Shown piece by piece: positions 22,635-34,329 of a stretch of DNA of 64,000 bases; positions within the stretch are counted from its first letter, which is position 1, and each line of letters opens with the position of its first letter. The translations under genes and the position numbers were made by a program. The stretch is from Laccaria trichodermophora (taxonomy: Eukaryota > Basidiomycota > Agaricomycetes > Agaricales > Hydnangiaceae), in contig JACTVC010000003.1 in assembly GCA_018417955.1 (NCBI GenBank), positions 3,534,001 through 3,598,000 on the forward strand, in the 5' to 3' direction. The notes below the pieces were generated by a model. That model worked only from the letters and a program-made list of their open reading frames with translations, was not told the origin of the DNA and made no database searches.

Positions 22635-23790
22635 CTACGATTTGTCCTCTGCCTCCTTCTTTGCCCGTCGTTTCTCAGCCCATTCCTTCGCTTTGATTCT
22701 TCGCGCTTCCTTGATTGCTTCCTCGGGGTCCAGTGGTGTAACAACTGTGATATCTTCAGCTTTCACCTCTTGTTTCCCCTCCCCATCACCCTCCTTACTC
22801 TCCTTCTCATCATCGCTACTCCCTTCATCACTTCCATACGCTGCAACCAACCCCAACCCAACCCCCCTCTTCTTCTCCTCCTCCTTCCTTTCAAGCTCCA
22901 CCTTTACCTTGTGCTTCGCTAACATCCACGACCTCTTCCACCGTCCACGGAGGAAAGCGAACCGTTTGTCAGCGCCATAGTTCGCGAGCACCCGCATCTC
23001 CAGTTGCGCGGGGTTGGAGGATGAGAGGAGTTGTTGCGCTGTTCGGGACATTAGTTCTTTCTGAGTTTGGTCTGGCTATGTAGATTTTTTTTTTCAAACG
23101 TCATTACAAGGGTTAAAGAAAGGGGGAGGAGGAGAAATACCTCTTCATCGCTTCCACCCCATACGTCGTCTTCAAGTTCTCCATGCCGAACAACGTCTTC
23201 GTCGTCGCCATCTTCAACCATCCGTGCTTTCAACCTCTCTTCCCTCGTACGCTCCATCACCTTGCGCTTCTTCTCCCGATGGAAATCGTCCGCTTCGTCG
23301 GGAGAGAAGAAGAACATGTCTTCTGAATCTGAAGGGAAGTCTGACCAGCCTGTAGGTGATTCCAGGGTGGGTGGTGGTACGGAAGATGATGTTGGGGGAG
23401 GGAGTACATCTAGGAGAAGTCGGACGTCGTATCTAAAAAAGAGTTAGTGGAGGAGGGTAAAGGGAAACTTGAGAAATGTACCGGTCCACCCAAATTGCAG
23501 GTTCCTCCTCCGATAGTACCACTGGTGAATTGGCAACACCATCACAAATTAAACCATAATCCTCATCTTCATCGTCCGGGAACGCAGCGACCATTGGGCG
23601 CAAACCACCCCATCTAATAAGAGCCTCCCCGACAACAGCCTTCTTCTGAGTTGAGAGAGGGTTATCCGACTCGAAATCATATTGGACGTTATTGGACGAC
23701 TTCCAAGGATCTCGCAAGAGCCTTCGCATGCGGCCCACGAATGATGGTGGCTTCGTATGCTTGGATGAAGAGCGCTGGAATCCCAACCAA
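22635..23790 (-). pseudogene. Unknown charged protein, broken copy A
   Basis: Exons 2 and 3 (23432-23141 and 23060-22635) match the intact copy at 50894-52125. Exon 1 (from 23482 up) is damaged. A 10-bp tandem duplication at 23681-23700 shifts the frame, and near 23780 a deletion has removed the first 30 or so codons and about 320 bp of upstream sequence compared with block B. The rest still encodes the RVLANYGADKRFAFLRGRW region. It would make at best a truncated protein from an internal ATG. The loss followed the duplication. Confidence 0.75.
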
Positions 23791-23881
23791 GATAAGCAGC
23801 CGATCCAACCGACGCGAACGGTAGATGAGTTAGAATAAACCAAGAAAACGACTCCAGCAGTCAGTGCACAGCACCACCGCA

Positions 23882-24388
23882 TCACTGCGCCAACCCAACA
23901 ACACTCCACGAAATCCCATCCTCCGAAACGCCCTCCTCATCTTCATCATCACCATCATGGCCTCTGCCAGCTTGCACCAGAAAAAGGAGGACACTCCACA
24001 ACGAAGGGCATTGTTTGAGCCACATGTTGATCCGGGCTTGTTCTAGCGCAGACGGGGACGGGGACGGGTGTGTAGGAGAGCGAGAAGAAGAGGAGGTAGG
24101 GAATGCTATGTATTGAGTTGTTGGTGGGAAGGGCAAGGACGACGACGCGTTTTGATGAGTGGCGACTGCAGCTGCATAAGCAGCCAGGGCACTGTCAGTG
24201 GCAGAGAGGATGCCTGCGACCTTGAGGATGGTCTGAGACGTCGGTGGTGGAGACGCAGCAGCATAGGCAGTGAATGAAGCAAGAGATGCTTGGGACGAGG
24301 CTAAAAGAGCCTGTAACTGTTTTGCGTACTCCTTTTCGTGGGAGAGGAGGTTTGTCAAAAGACGCGAGTCTGCAGGACGGTGAACCAT
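23882..24388 (-). CDS. Chimeric ORF: foreign N-terminus joined to F-box gene C-terminus
   Basis: A 168-aa frame. Its C-terminal half (from about LEQARINMWLKQCPSL to VVGLAQ) matches the last exon of the F-box gene at 52443-54786, with a small internal deletion that keeps frame. Its N-terminal half (LLTNLLSHEKEYAKQLQALL then Ala/Ser-rich helices) has no counterpart in block B and looks like the start of a helical, possibly coiled-coil, protein. The join is near 24160, where homology between the blocks ends. A splice acceptor at about 24373 suggests the N-terminal part came from an interrupted gene. Could be a fusion gene or an accidental open frame. Confidence 0.45.
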   Translation of the reverse strand: MVHRPADSRLLTNLLSHEKEYAKQLQALLASSQASLASFTAYAAASPPPTSQTILKVAGILSATDSALAAYAAAVATHQNASSSLPFPPTTQYIAFPTSSSSRSPTHPSPSPSALEQARINMWLKQCPSLWSVLLFLVQAGRGHDGDDEDEEGVSEDGISWSVVGLAQ

Positions 24389-24511
24389 TCAAGCCGGCAA
24401 TAAAAGGTGGCTCACCGTCAAGAACGCGCCTCAAACATTCAAGACAACCACACATAACGTAAGCAAAACGTCACTCACCATCATTTGTTGATCACCGAGT
24501 CTCAGCCAAGG

Positions 24512-26035
24512 CAAGGGGGTGTCGGGATTAGAATGCCCGACCAGAGGCTGGTAGGTAGGTCCAGCTGTCAGGCCTGAAAAAAAAAAAATGGACTTCACCC
24601 AAACCTCACCTAAAAAGGAGGTTGGGGAGGTTCCGAGGAGGACCATACAACATAGTGACCTTGTAGGAGTATATCGATCAATATAAAAGGCTCTGGTGTC
24701 ATGTCTGGAACAGTCAACAGTTTTTCAAATTTTTCAAAAAATGCCCATCTGAGAAGTGGGGTACTTTACACTGACTACACATGTAAGATTGCAGATCAAG
24801 AGCAAGAGTTGTTTGATTTTGACAGATTTATTTTCAATTTTGGATGTATCTACTGTAACACAGCCCAGATCTTGTTATCAGCACAATCCTTTTTAAGGCT
24901 GAGGTCAAGGCCATGTTGGGATATATAAACAACATATCTGTAGCTCATGTATCAGCATTTTATGGGGTGTAACACTTTATTTTTACCTATCAATTCTTCT
25001 TTTCTTGTTGCCTGTGGCATGGCAACATGCCATTAAGAAGGAGAAGTGCGTATAGAGTGCTTCCACACATTCTAAAGCATTCTATTAGCATTGAACATAT
25101 TTTAATGACCAGTAGAACTGATTTGTATGCCCAAAAAACCACAATTTTCTTTCCTATGGCTCAGAGATGCATTCTGGGTTCCAATTAGTGTATCCAACAG
25201 TTTATAACATGTAGATTGAGTTACTAGAATATTTTTCTGGCTTGCGGCGCATAGCACGACAAGAAAAGCAAAGAGAAAAGGTGACTTGCCTATTTGGGCA
25301 TTAATCCCAATTGGGTGTTAATATTTCTCAGGCTCCAAAATGGGTGTTAACTACATTACAGTGAATTCAGACATTTTGGCTACCAAATTTTAATGACCAC
25401 ATGAGTAGAAGTAAGCATAGAACACATCAATTTTTTTTCTCAGCCTGCGGTGCAAACTGTAGTTTTGTGGATGAGTGGAAAGGTCGTGTGTGTCCAAGGC
25501 TGCCTGCCTGTTTGGGTGTTAACTTTGATGGCAATCCCAATTGGGTGTTAAATTTTGATTGTTCCCAAACGGGTGTTAAATAACGCCTAATCGGGCATTA
25601 TTTTGTTCCAGACATGGCTCCAGAGCCATATATAATGCTCTATAAAACACTCAAAACAACTTGTTATTCATTATTTTACATGATGGAGGTGGCTGTGCAA
25701 TAACTTGAAATTGGCTTTGAAAGGCAAGGTAACAAAAGCCTGCCATTTTACACCTATATAGCACTTAACTAAATCTATAGAGGATTGAAATATATTCACA
25801 AGGATTCACAACATGCCCCGATTTTGGAACGACAGTCAACTGTGGTACAGGGGGAATGCAAAACTGGAATAAATGGCACTGGGGAGGGAAATTATGTTGA
25901 AAATATCCACCATGATGATGTCACTATTACCATATATAGACTGGTGCCTGATTACGTAGTAGGTAGGTCGACCTCTCACTGCTGAAGAAAAAAATTCGAC
26001 CCTAGGTCTCTTTTTTTGATCCTGACACCCCCTTG
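24512..26035. mobile_element. hAT-like non-autonomous element, 1.5 kb
   Basis: The 8-bp duplication AGCCAAGG is perfect (24504-24511 and 26036-26043). The inverted ends read CAAGGGGGTGTC with GGAT inside. The AT-rich body has no transposase; five copies of GGGTGTTAA lie at 25314-25580. Its target appears to be near the end of the DUF6533 gene and the chimeric gene. Confidence 0.8.
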
Positions 26036-26049
26036 AGCCAAGGCAAACG

Positions 26050-28117
26050 TTGAAGTGAGTCCATATAATCCATTATTCTATCTAACGGCTACCTATGGAC
26101 AGGAATGCAGACTCTAGGGTGAGATCTTGTTGAGTCTGCCATCCAATCATTGACGGAGTATGTCCAAAATCACTCAGCATGTCAAGATCGAGTACATGAC
26201 ACACTCAAATCTTCAAAAAGTCTCAACAATCGGCTTGGATTCTTGGAGAGTAACTTACATCAAGAGGAGATTGTGGTAGCCGTACTAGAATGAAATCAAC
26301 AACTATCCTTGAACAGAAGAATGTAGTAGTACTTACTGGATATATTAGCACAACATTGATGGTGGACATCACTGGAGGCGCATGTCAATAGTTAGCGTCA
26401 GCGCACTAATTTAAGCATGTACCAAAGAGGTAGAGGTAGTAAAAGGTTCCTAAAGGTTACATATCAATTTCTACTACTGTGGTATTTCGACCAACTGTCA
26501 ACCAACTGTTTGGTCACTCGTCACATCGGCCTATGAACGGAACAGATCTGGCGCTTGTCACAGGTCACTTGGAAGGTTGAATAGTGTGACATTTTACCCT
26601 AAAAAGGAAAAAAAAACTCATTTTTCTCCACTGCGCAGCATACAACTATTACAAAACTATATACCATCCACTAAATATGCTTTTACACAACTTCTATAGG
26701 TGTCCAAATGGGATATAAATGTCAATATAGAACTTTTTTGGCCACAATCAGAAGAGAGTTGTGCTGAATGAGAGGTTCTGGAGGAGGCAAGAAGGTTGCT
26801 GCCAGATGCCATACCAACTGCTCAACGAACACTTGTCACTGGCCAAACACTTCCATTGCTATGTCACACGGTGATCCCAATTTCGAACACACCTCCCAAC
26901 TGTTTGGGGCTGTCACACATCACATTGGCCAAACAGTCGGTCGAAATACCACAGTAAACGGAGAGATTGAGCTCAATTCACACCGTTGAGAAACACAGCA
27001 TTCGCCAGTTTTCGATGTCTGAGACGAGTAGTTTTAACTGCATCAAACATCAAAAAACTACCCCGCCAAAAAGCAAATCATGCACGCATAGGCAGTCCTT
27101 GTATCGCCATCAAAATCAACATAGCTCCATCACCTCCTTAGCTTCAGCAATTCACAAAGACCAAATTCCCACTCACCTGCATCATAACTCATTAAAAAAA
27201 CCCACGCAGCAAACAAAACAGGGCTTGCCCCGGTATTGAAGCACCCTGTGGACTGGGCACCAGCATCATGAGGAGGTGGGATGACTACACAACAAAGTAA
27301 ACGTCAATGACCAAAACCAATCCAGGAGGATAAAGACTTACAACCGACTGTAGGAAGGAAGAGCCTCAACGATGTAAGCACACCTGCCATACACACAACA
27401 TAAAGGATCGGGAGGGCGATAGTGAGTCTCTTGTCTTTGCCCCAGATCACCCATGTTCTTATCGTCAATAGAACTTGAGTCAGATTGTCAGTTTGACGGA
27501 GTCAAGAACAAAAGGCTGTCACTCACGCTCAGTAACCCCAATCCCCAACACAAACAGAGCTAAGTGTTTCAGCATCCATCAATACACACATACAGGCACA
27601 ACAAACGAAATGGTATGCTTACTCCCACTAAGCTTGAACACTGTCAGACATCTATCATGAGACGATCCATCCAACAATATATCTGTCCACAATTAAGTAA
27701 ACAAAGCATGGTAGAGAGATGAAGTGTGTGTCTTACAATATAAAACCACTCCTGCATCTATGAATGGCATGTACCTCGATAAGAGGAATAGGATCTTAAT
27801 GGTGTTCCATGGAGCTGACCAGATCAACTCGACATCTCTGTCGAATGACAAGAGGGTTTCATATACCTTGTCTGAGTAAGTAAATGAAAGTAAGAGAGAA
27901 GGAACGAAGAGGACGTACCAAAAGACAAACGGCTGCTGCTGTTTTTTTGCCTCAGCAACCCAACCACAACCGACTCAGAGAAAAAAGACAAACCAGTCGT
28001 CCACTGCAGGAAAGCAGTAAGTAGTCCATAACTTAGAAACCAAAGGGAAAAAAGACATACATGACTAATACTCGAATGCTCCAGCAAGGTAATCACTTGT
28101 TCCAGAGTGAATGCCAT
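26050..28117 (-). pseudogene. DUF6533-type integral membrane protein, interrupted
   Basis: Exons can be followed on the minus strand from ATG 28117 (MAFTLEQVITLLEHSSISH). Next come a TAAAVCLL segment, then VYETLLSFDRDVELIWSAPW with IKILFLLSRYMPF. Further exons carry TVFKLSG, LTIRTWVIWGKDKRL, IPPPHDAGAQSTGC with LFAAWVFLMSYDA, and a basic TTRLRHRKLANAVF segment. The DVELIW..PW....K..FLL.RY pattern is the hallmark of basidiomycete DUF6533 proteins, which have several membrane helices and no known function. After the basic segment a 478-bp MITE interrupts the gene; reading resumes as YYLYLFGTC near 26430. Exon borders are not fully resolved and the first intron region is weak. I infer a disrupted gene. 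Confidence 0.6.
26477..26954. mobile_element. Tc1/mariner-like MITE, 478 bp
   Basis: Inverted ends CTGTGGTATTTCGACC on both sides are flanked by TA (26475-26476 and 26955-26956). No transposase is encoded. It sits inside the DUF6533 gene. Confidence 0.75.
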
Positions 28118-28848
28118 GGAGCTGGAATATGTATCCTTCCTCCAGGGATCATTTCATCTGACCCAGCCAACTGGCCTGTTATAACACCTGGCAGAAGTAA
28201 AATCTTGTGTTAATTAAAAAACGGGATACACAAGATACTCACCATGACACCCATAAGGGCCTCAGCTATTGAGAATCATGATATAATTGCTGTGTTGTTA
28301 TGAACACTAGGATTCAAAACCATGATGAAATTTGAACATACGGTACCATAACGGATCGACACGCATTATTGATTGGCATGACGCTGTTGAAAAAAGCCAA
28401 TGGACCGTGCGATTGAAAAAAAAAAAAAGGCAAGGCACACAACTGTAGCAACGCAACACGGAGGCGATAAGCGAGCAATGAAACACATTATGTAAGGTAG
28501 ATAACAGCCCAGATCCCAAACCAACAATCGACAAACCGAACATTTGAAATTGACTTCCCTACTGCCAGCCTTGTCCTTGTACGTGTTTCAGAACCGGCAG
28601 CCTGCAGGTTGTTTCCACATGGATACGTTGTTCTTCAATTTGACTAGACAATCATCATGTGGGTCATAGGTGGCTGTCCCAGGGATGAGGGAAGATCAGC
28701 GCAACGGAATAGGATTTTGTTGTAATATGACGTCTTTAGTGTTTTGACACAGAGGTTACACCACTGCAGAACAGAAGACGTAAGTAGTGATGAGAAGAGC
28801 TGAAATTTGCCAATATCACGCAATTGTCATGAGGTCAGATATTTGGAC
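28118..28848. other. No gene seen
   Basis: Upstream flank of the DUF6533 gene and left flank of the Copia element. Open frames are short and without protein character. The last five bases, TGGAC (28844-28848), are the left copy of the Copia target duplication. Confidence 0.5.
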
Positions 28849-29171
28849 TGTAAGATTAGCTAGACGTAGATAGCGTATGCTACGGGTGAATCAGTAAAGT
28901 GAAATAAGAGAGTAAGTAGAAGATATTCACCTCAGTGTTTGCACAGGTAAGCCAAACGACTGAGGTGGAAGTATGTAGAGTACAGTATTTATGTTCTACG
29001 GAGTAACTAAAGGTGTGCATTAGATTTGGACGTGTGCAAGGTACATATCACGAGTGATAAGGAATATGAAATGTAAATGAACATGTGAGTAAGGGGAATT
29101 GAATGTAAGTAAAAGAATTTCTCCAAAGATATGGAGACAGCGAGGATGTCATCACCTTGATTATTCCAACA
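28849..29171 (-). repeat. Copia 3' LTR
   Basis: 323 bp, TG...CA ends, matching 37928-38312 closely. It follows the polypurine tract in element orientation. Confidence 0.9.
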
Positions 29172-30284
29172 CTCCCCCTCAAGGGACGGAAAGTCTGAGC
29201 TGAGACACGAAATGTTTGACTTTTACAGACAGAAGGGCTTTGGTGAGCATGTCGGCGACCATGTCATCTGTAGGGCAGTAGATGAGCCGAATAGAACCGT
29301 TTTCGATGACATATCAAATGAAGTGGAAGTGGATATTGATGTGCTTGGTGCGAGCATGGTACTGGTGGTCTTTGGCAAGTGCAATGGCGGATTGATTATC
29401 TGAGAACAGAGTGGTAGGGTCGAGCTTTCTGGGGAAGAGCTGTGAGAGGAGGGACAGAATCCAGAGGCCCTCCTTAGCAGCATGAGTGACGGCAATGTAC
29501 TGACTCTCCATGGTGCAGAGAGAGACGATCTCCTGCTGTTTAGCACTCCAAGAAACAACACCACCAAAAACATGAAGGCATACCCAGAGATAGCATGCTT
29601 ATCCTCTGCCATACTCCCATCTGCATCTGCATACCTGACTAAACTATCCTTCACTGCTCCATACGACAACCATAAATCAGCTGTGCCCTTCAAATAACAG
29701 AAAATCTGTTTGACTGCATCCCAGTGCACAAGTCCGGGGTTCTTGGAAAAGCCAGTTTGCACTGCATACAAAATGTCAGGACGAGTGCCGAGGGAGGTGT
29801 ACATGAGCGAGCCCACTGCTTCAAGGTAAGGGACATCGTGCATTTTGGTGATCTTGAGGGTGGTAGCCAGGGCCTGGGAGGTGGAGAGAGGGATGCTGGT
29901 CTCCATGGGCATCAATACCAGTTTCAAGTCTTGAAAGTTGTATCAGGCAATAATGGAGTCGATATATGAGCATTGGGACAGGTGGATGGAAAGGCGTTCA
30001 CAGTCGCATTTGATTTCAATGCCTAGGAGCCAATGGAGCTCTCCAAGGTCAGTGATCTCCACAAACTGGGTGATCTGACGCTTGAAGGTGATGATAAGAG
30101 AAAGCGTGGATGCGGCGATGGTGCAGTCATTGACGTGAATGACAATGATGATGGTAATGTGACCTTTGTCACCACCGTGACGGTAGAATACAGCTTGGTT
30201 CACGTCACTTTGCACAAACACCAAACACTTCGTCAAGATCTCCATGAGCTTCTTATATCAACGACGACCTGATTGCTTCAAGCC
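29172..30284 (-). pseudogene. Copia pol remnant: end of reverse transcriptase and RNase H
   Basis: Reading resumes after the 30285-31116 insertion with GLKQSGRR, TGA at 30258-30260, then KKLMEIL. The catalytic pair of reverse transcriptase reads V-N-D rather than V-D-D near 30130, a G>A type change that should abolish activity. LGELHWLLGIEI and PYLEAVGSLMYTSLGTRPD are typical Copia segments, followed by RNase H (ADADGSMAEDKHAISGYAF, then QYIAVTHAAKEGLW). TGA at 29943-29945 and 29314-29316 stand where CGA would restore the frame. A frameshift lies in the T run near 29570. Confidence 0.85.
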
Positions 30285-31116
30285 TAGTGTTTACAGGTCC
30301 AGTCCATAGGACCAAAAAAAAAATGGTGGACTGGACTGAACCAGACCATGGTCCGGTCTTTTTTTCAGTTGCAGTTGCCCCAATTTGGGGTTGGTCTGGT
30401 TGCTGGTTGCCTCATTTCAAAAATCTTTTAAAACTGTTCAAAGACCGGTTTAAATCGGTTGCAACCAGTTAAACGGTCACGTGCGTTACATAGCCTTGTA
30501 ACCACGTTTTTTTACCTTTAATTGGGTTTTTGTTTCATCAAAAACAGTTGAGAACTGAGAAAGATATAACCAAATTCATTTTGGCACAAATACTTGTTTG
30601 TGCAACTTGTACCAGAATGACTTTAATTCTAACTCACTCAAACTTTCATCATTTTGCTTGATTCAATTTTTGGATATTGACATTTTAAGTATGAAAATAT
30701 ACTCACCATCTATCAATATATGGTATGCATCAAATAATTTACAGTTGCCACATTACATTTTGCCCAAGTCTTTAGGAGATGTAATTTGGTTTCAGTCATA
30801 GCTATGTCAAACCTTCATTATATTTCTTAAGAATTGGTGGAATGATGGGTATTTATATGTTTTACTATGATATATAACCAGTTTATTTTTTAGAGTAATA
30901 ATAATTGAGATACAAATGGTTTATATTGCTACAACAAATTTTATCCAAAAAGACCGGTCTGAATTGGTTTGAACGTGGTCCATGGACCACAAAAGACTGG
31001 TCCTAGGTGGTCCAGTCCAGTTCCCTCAATATCTGGGTCGGTCCTGGACCAGTTGCGGTCCACGGTTGCACGTTTTCAGGGCAAAAAACCGGACTGAACC
31101 GGACCTGTGAACACTA
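30285..31116. mobile_element. hAT-like MITE in Copia reverse transcriptase
   Basis: Perfect 8-bp duplication TTCAAGCC (30277-30284, 31117-31124). The ends TAGTGTTTACAGGTCC and its inverse with one change (TAGTGTTCACAGGTCC) are hAT-like. The 832-bp body is AT-rich and non-coding, with GACCGGT motifs near both ends. It splits the LYGLKQ motif of the reverse transcriptase. Confidence 0.88.
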
Positions 31117-31124
31117 TTCAAGCC

Positions 31125-31989
31125 ATATAGCATCTTCAAGAGATGGCAGACTTTTCCCAAGGAGTTGGGTGCAGGATAACCAGGAGGCTGCCTCATGTAG
31201 ATCTGTTCGTCCTTGGTGAGTTCGCCATTCAGATATGTGCCTTTGATATCGATTTGATGTAGCTCAAAATCCAGCTTGGCCGCCATCGCAAGAACTGTCT
31301 GGATCGATGCCAATTTCACAACTGGTGCAAATGTGTCGAAATAGTCAACACCCGGTACCTGTGAGAACCCTTGAGCAACCAAATGTGCTTTAAAACGTAC
31401 GACCTGTCCAGCTGCATCTTTTTTCACCTGAAAAACCCACTTTGATCCAACTAGGTTCGCACCAGCAGGAAGATCCACAAGTTCCCATGTACCAGCCTCC
31501 TCGAGTGTCTGCAACTCCTTGCGAATTGCCTTCTCCCAAAACAACCAGTCTGGGCCATGTTTCGCTTCTGCAAGACTGCAGGGTTCCAAACCCTCAGCCT
31601 CACTCATCTCAGTCACCATAGCATACTCAAGAAGATCAGTGGCCATCAACACATCTGGTGTTTCCTCTACAATGACAGTTGGCACACACCAGGACCCAAT
31701 GACCTTCACAGACATGGCCACCCAGCTTATTGCCCTTTTCCATGTGGATCCAACACTTATCACCCCATTCACGCACGCACACTGCTCAGATCCGGCTTCA
31801 CGCCAAGGGCTGCTTCATAAGGTGTTTTGCCATTGACAGCCTTCATCAACGTTCGATTCATCAACCAAACAATGTGACATGCCATCTCTCCCCACAAATA
31901 CTTGGGAAGGCCACTAGCATGCAAGAGGGCTTGAATGCATTCGACGATAGTGTGGTTATGCTGTTCTGCAACACCATTGTGTTGAGGGG
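31125..31989 (-). pseudogene. Copia pol remnant: integrase end and start of reverse transcriptase
   Basis: From right to left: QHNGVAEQHNHTIVE and the rest of the integrase core, then a linker, then the reverse transcriptase start with GTWELVDLPAGANLVGSKWV, RFKAHLVAQGFSQ, DYFDTFAPVVK and IDIKGTYLNGEL. These are the standard Copia order and motifs. It is cut on the left by the MITE at 30285-31116 and on the right by the element at 31990-33142. Confidence 0.85.
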
Positions 31990-33142
31990 CAGTACTTCTC
32001 AGTCCCCCACAGAGTCCTGCAGGACTGAGAGGATTCCTGGGGATTCCTGAGGATTCCTGAGGATTCCTGCAGGACTACACTATAATTTTGGTAATTTTGA
32101 GTTGGAGTTGAAATTTTGTCCAGTTCTCAGAAATCCTTCAGGGTGTACTTCAGGGTCCATCCCAAAAAGGAAATCTCATATAGTTTGACCAAAAAGTGGA
32201 AAGAAAACAAGATAAAGATGATATGTGTCAGGGTCCATGCAAGAGGATGTTGGTCACATGACCAATTACCAAAAATGGTTAAACCAAAATTGTAGCCCTG
32301 CACTGTAGCTTCCCAAATCTGTTTGAATTGTGTTCTGAAGTGCTCCTGTTGTGAAGATATGAGGTAAAGGAGTTTCAAAAGTGTTGTGTTTTTTTTTGGT
32401 TTTTGTGTTTTTCTCCATGAAAACAAAACCAAATAACATGATTTCAGTATATTTAGAAAGCTAAATGAAAGGGGTACAATTATTGTATCATGGGAAAATT
32501 GACCAAAAAAAGGAAGGTGCATGCCCTAAAAGGGAAACTGACACCAACAGACTACAAAAGTCAGACTCAGACTACAAAGTTTACTAATAGACTACAAAAA
32601 ACTACAAAAGTTGGACTTAGATTACAAAGTTTAGTGGTAGAGCTACAGAGTTAGACTTTATTCTCATATTTTATTGCTTTTTCATTTTGTACAGTCAAAT
32701 CTTCTATGTTTGGAAATGCACACTGGACCCTGACAACAGCACACCAATGTTGTCACCAACAGTTACTCTGATTTTTCCCAAAGTATAGCCATACCTTCTA
32801 TATTTGGAAATGTGCTTTTGGATTCTGAAAATAGCACCTGACATTGTCACCAGCAATGACTATTTTTATCTATACATTATTACTATTTTTCACTAAAAGT
32901 GCCCATTTCTATATTTGGAAGTCTACCCTGGACCCTGAAATCAATCACATGCTCATCAGTTATGTTAATTATCATTTGGATCAATCCTGGGACTAGTCCT
33001 GTCTGAAAATTCTCAGGACTACACCCCCACAGGACTCATAATTTGGCTGGCACACCAGCCAAATTAGAGTCCTGGGATCCACAAAAATCCTCAGGAATCC
33101 TCAGGAATCCTGCAGGAATCTGTGGGGAAGAATAAAGCCCTC
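31990..33142. mobile_element. hAT-like element in Copia integrase
   Basis: The duplication TTGAGGGG lies at 31982-31989 and 33143-33150. The imperfect inverted ends share CCCCACAGA and TCCTGCAGGA and carry GGATTCCTGA subterminal repeats. The interior (about 32215-32660) is homologous, in the same orientation, to 34985-35440 inside the neighbouring long-TIR element. No transposase. Confidence 0.75.
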
Positions 33143-33150
33143 TTGAGGGG

Positions 33151-34187
33151 TATGATGGACAGTAAGTTTTTGCTTCATGCCCTTTGACTTCAAATGAACT
33201 GTGAATTCTTTCCCCAGATATTCTCCCCCTTGATCTGAGTGAAGAACACAAATCGGTGCTTCGAGCTGGTTTGTGGACCAAGCCTTGAACTCCTTGTAGG
33301 CCTCAAAAGCCTCATCATTCGAGCAAAGGAGGTACAGGTGGGTAAGCTGAGTGTAGTCATCGATGAATGTAATGTAGTAACGTCATCCACCTTTCGTCTG
33401 AACAGGAGCAGGTCCCCAGAGGTTGGAGTGGACCTCTTCACCAAATTTCTTGGTGCACTCGCCCTCGCGAGCCTTTGGGACAGGCTTCCTTGTAGCTTTA
33501 GCATAGATACATGACTCACAGAAAATTTCTGCGCCAGCCATAGAGACCAGACAAACACCTGTAACAAAACCCTGAGTGACCAGTTTCTTCGCAATGCCTG
33601 GAGATATGTGGCCCATGTGATGATGGAGTTGCTCCAAGGTAAGACCTTCCACTGCTGCATTAGCAGACTCCCCCTCATGAACGACTTTGTACAGGCCTCA
33701 GGTCGTTTTGGGGACAGAACCTAGTTCTTCCCCATCAGGACCTTTAATGGTGCACTTGCCACCTCCAAAGGTGGCCGAGAAACCATTGTCATCGAGTTGT
33801 CCAATAGACACAAGGGTGTATCCAACCTCAGGAGAATAAAGAACTTCTGCAAGGCACAGCTGCGAAATGTCGACTCCATTAGGTATGTCGATAACCATCT
33901 CACCCTTGCCAACAGCTTGAAAATCTTGCTTGTTGGCAGCTCAGAAAGACTTTGGCGGAATCTCAACAAAATTTTTGAGATCATCTCAGTACGGTGAAAT
34001 GTGAGACGTGCAACTGGAGTCATAAACTTCGGTGCATGAAGCATTGGCGACATTGCTACCAGCACTGACAAATGCTGCAACATGTTCAGGGGTGCCAGAG
34101 TCCTCCAGCACAAACAGTGCATCAGCGGCTGGCGCGGGATCTTTGAATAAATCGTCAAAATCCCAGTTACTCCCTTCAGAACACCTG
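33151..34187 (-). pseudogene. Copia pol remnant: protease, zinc finger and integrase start
   Basis: From right to left: the protease active-site region (YDSSCTSHISPY), GAG-pre-integrase with HHHMGHIS and CESCIYAKAT (HHCC zinc finger), then integrase core with TFIDDYTQLTHLYLL, VLHSDQGGEY and KLTVHHTPQ. TGA codons at 33941-33943, 33698-33700 and 33383-33385 each stand at a position where CGA would give a smooth frame. It is cut by the insertions on both sides. Confidence 0.85.
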
Positions 34188-34329
34188 CCAATGCTCACTA
34201 GTGGCTACCACTATTTATGATTAATCTATGACAACTGTCCAAGAGGCAATGTGTATACTGCCACAGGTTTTATGAAAGGCATCTCATTAGGATTGCCCAT
34301 CTATTTCATTCAATTTATCACTAGAATCT

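Larger units (their letters stand above)
14995..24160. repeat. Segmental duplication, block A
   Basis: This segment matches 44275-52760 in order and orientation: NLR gene, 5-oxoprolinase, unknown minus gene, F-box gene end. Exon sizes of the oxoprolinase are identical in the two copies. Block A differs by a 931-bp transposon at 18243-19173, about 300 bp of extra sequence near 19205-19515, a deletion near 23780 and a foreign junction near 24160. Confidence 0.85.
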
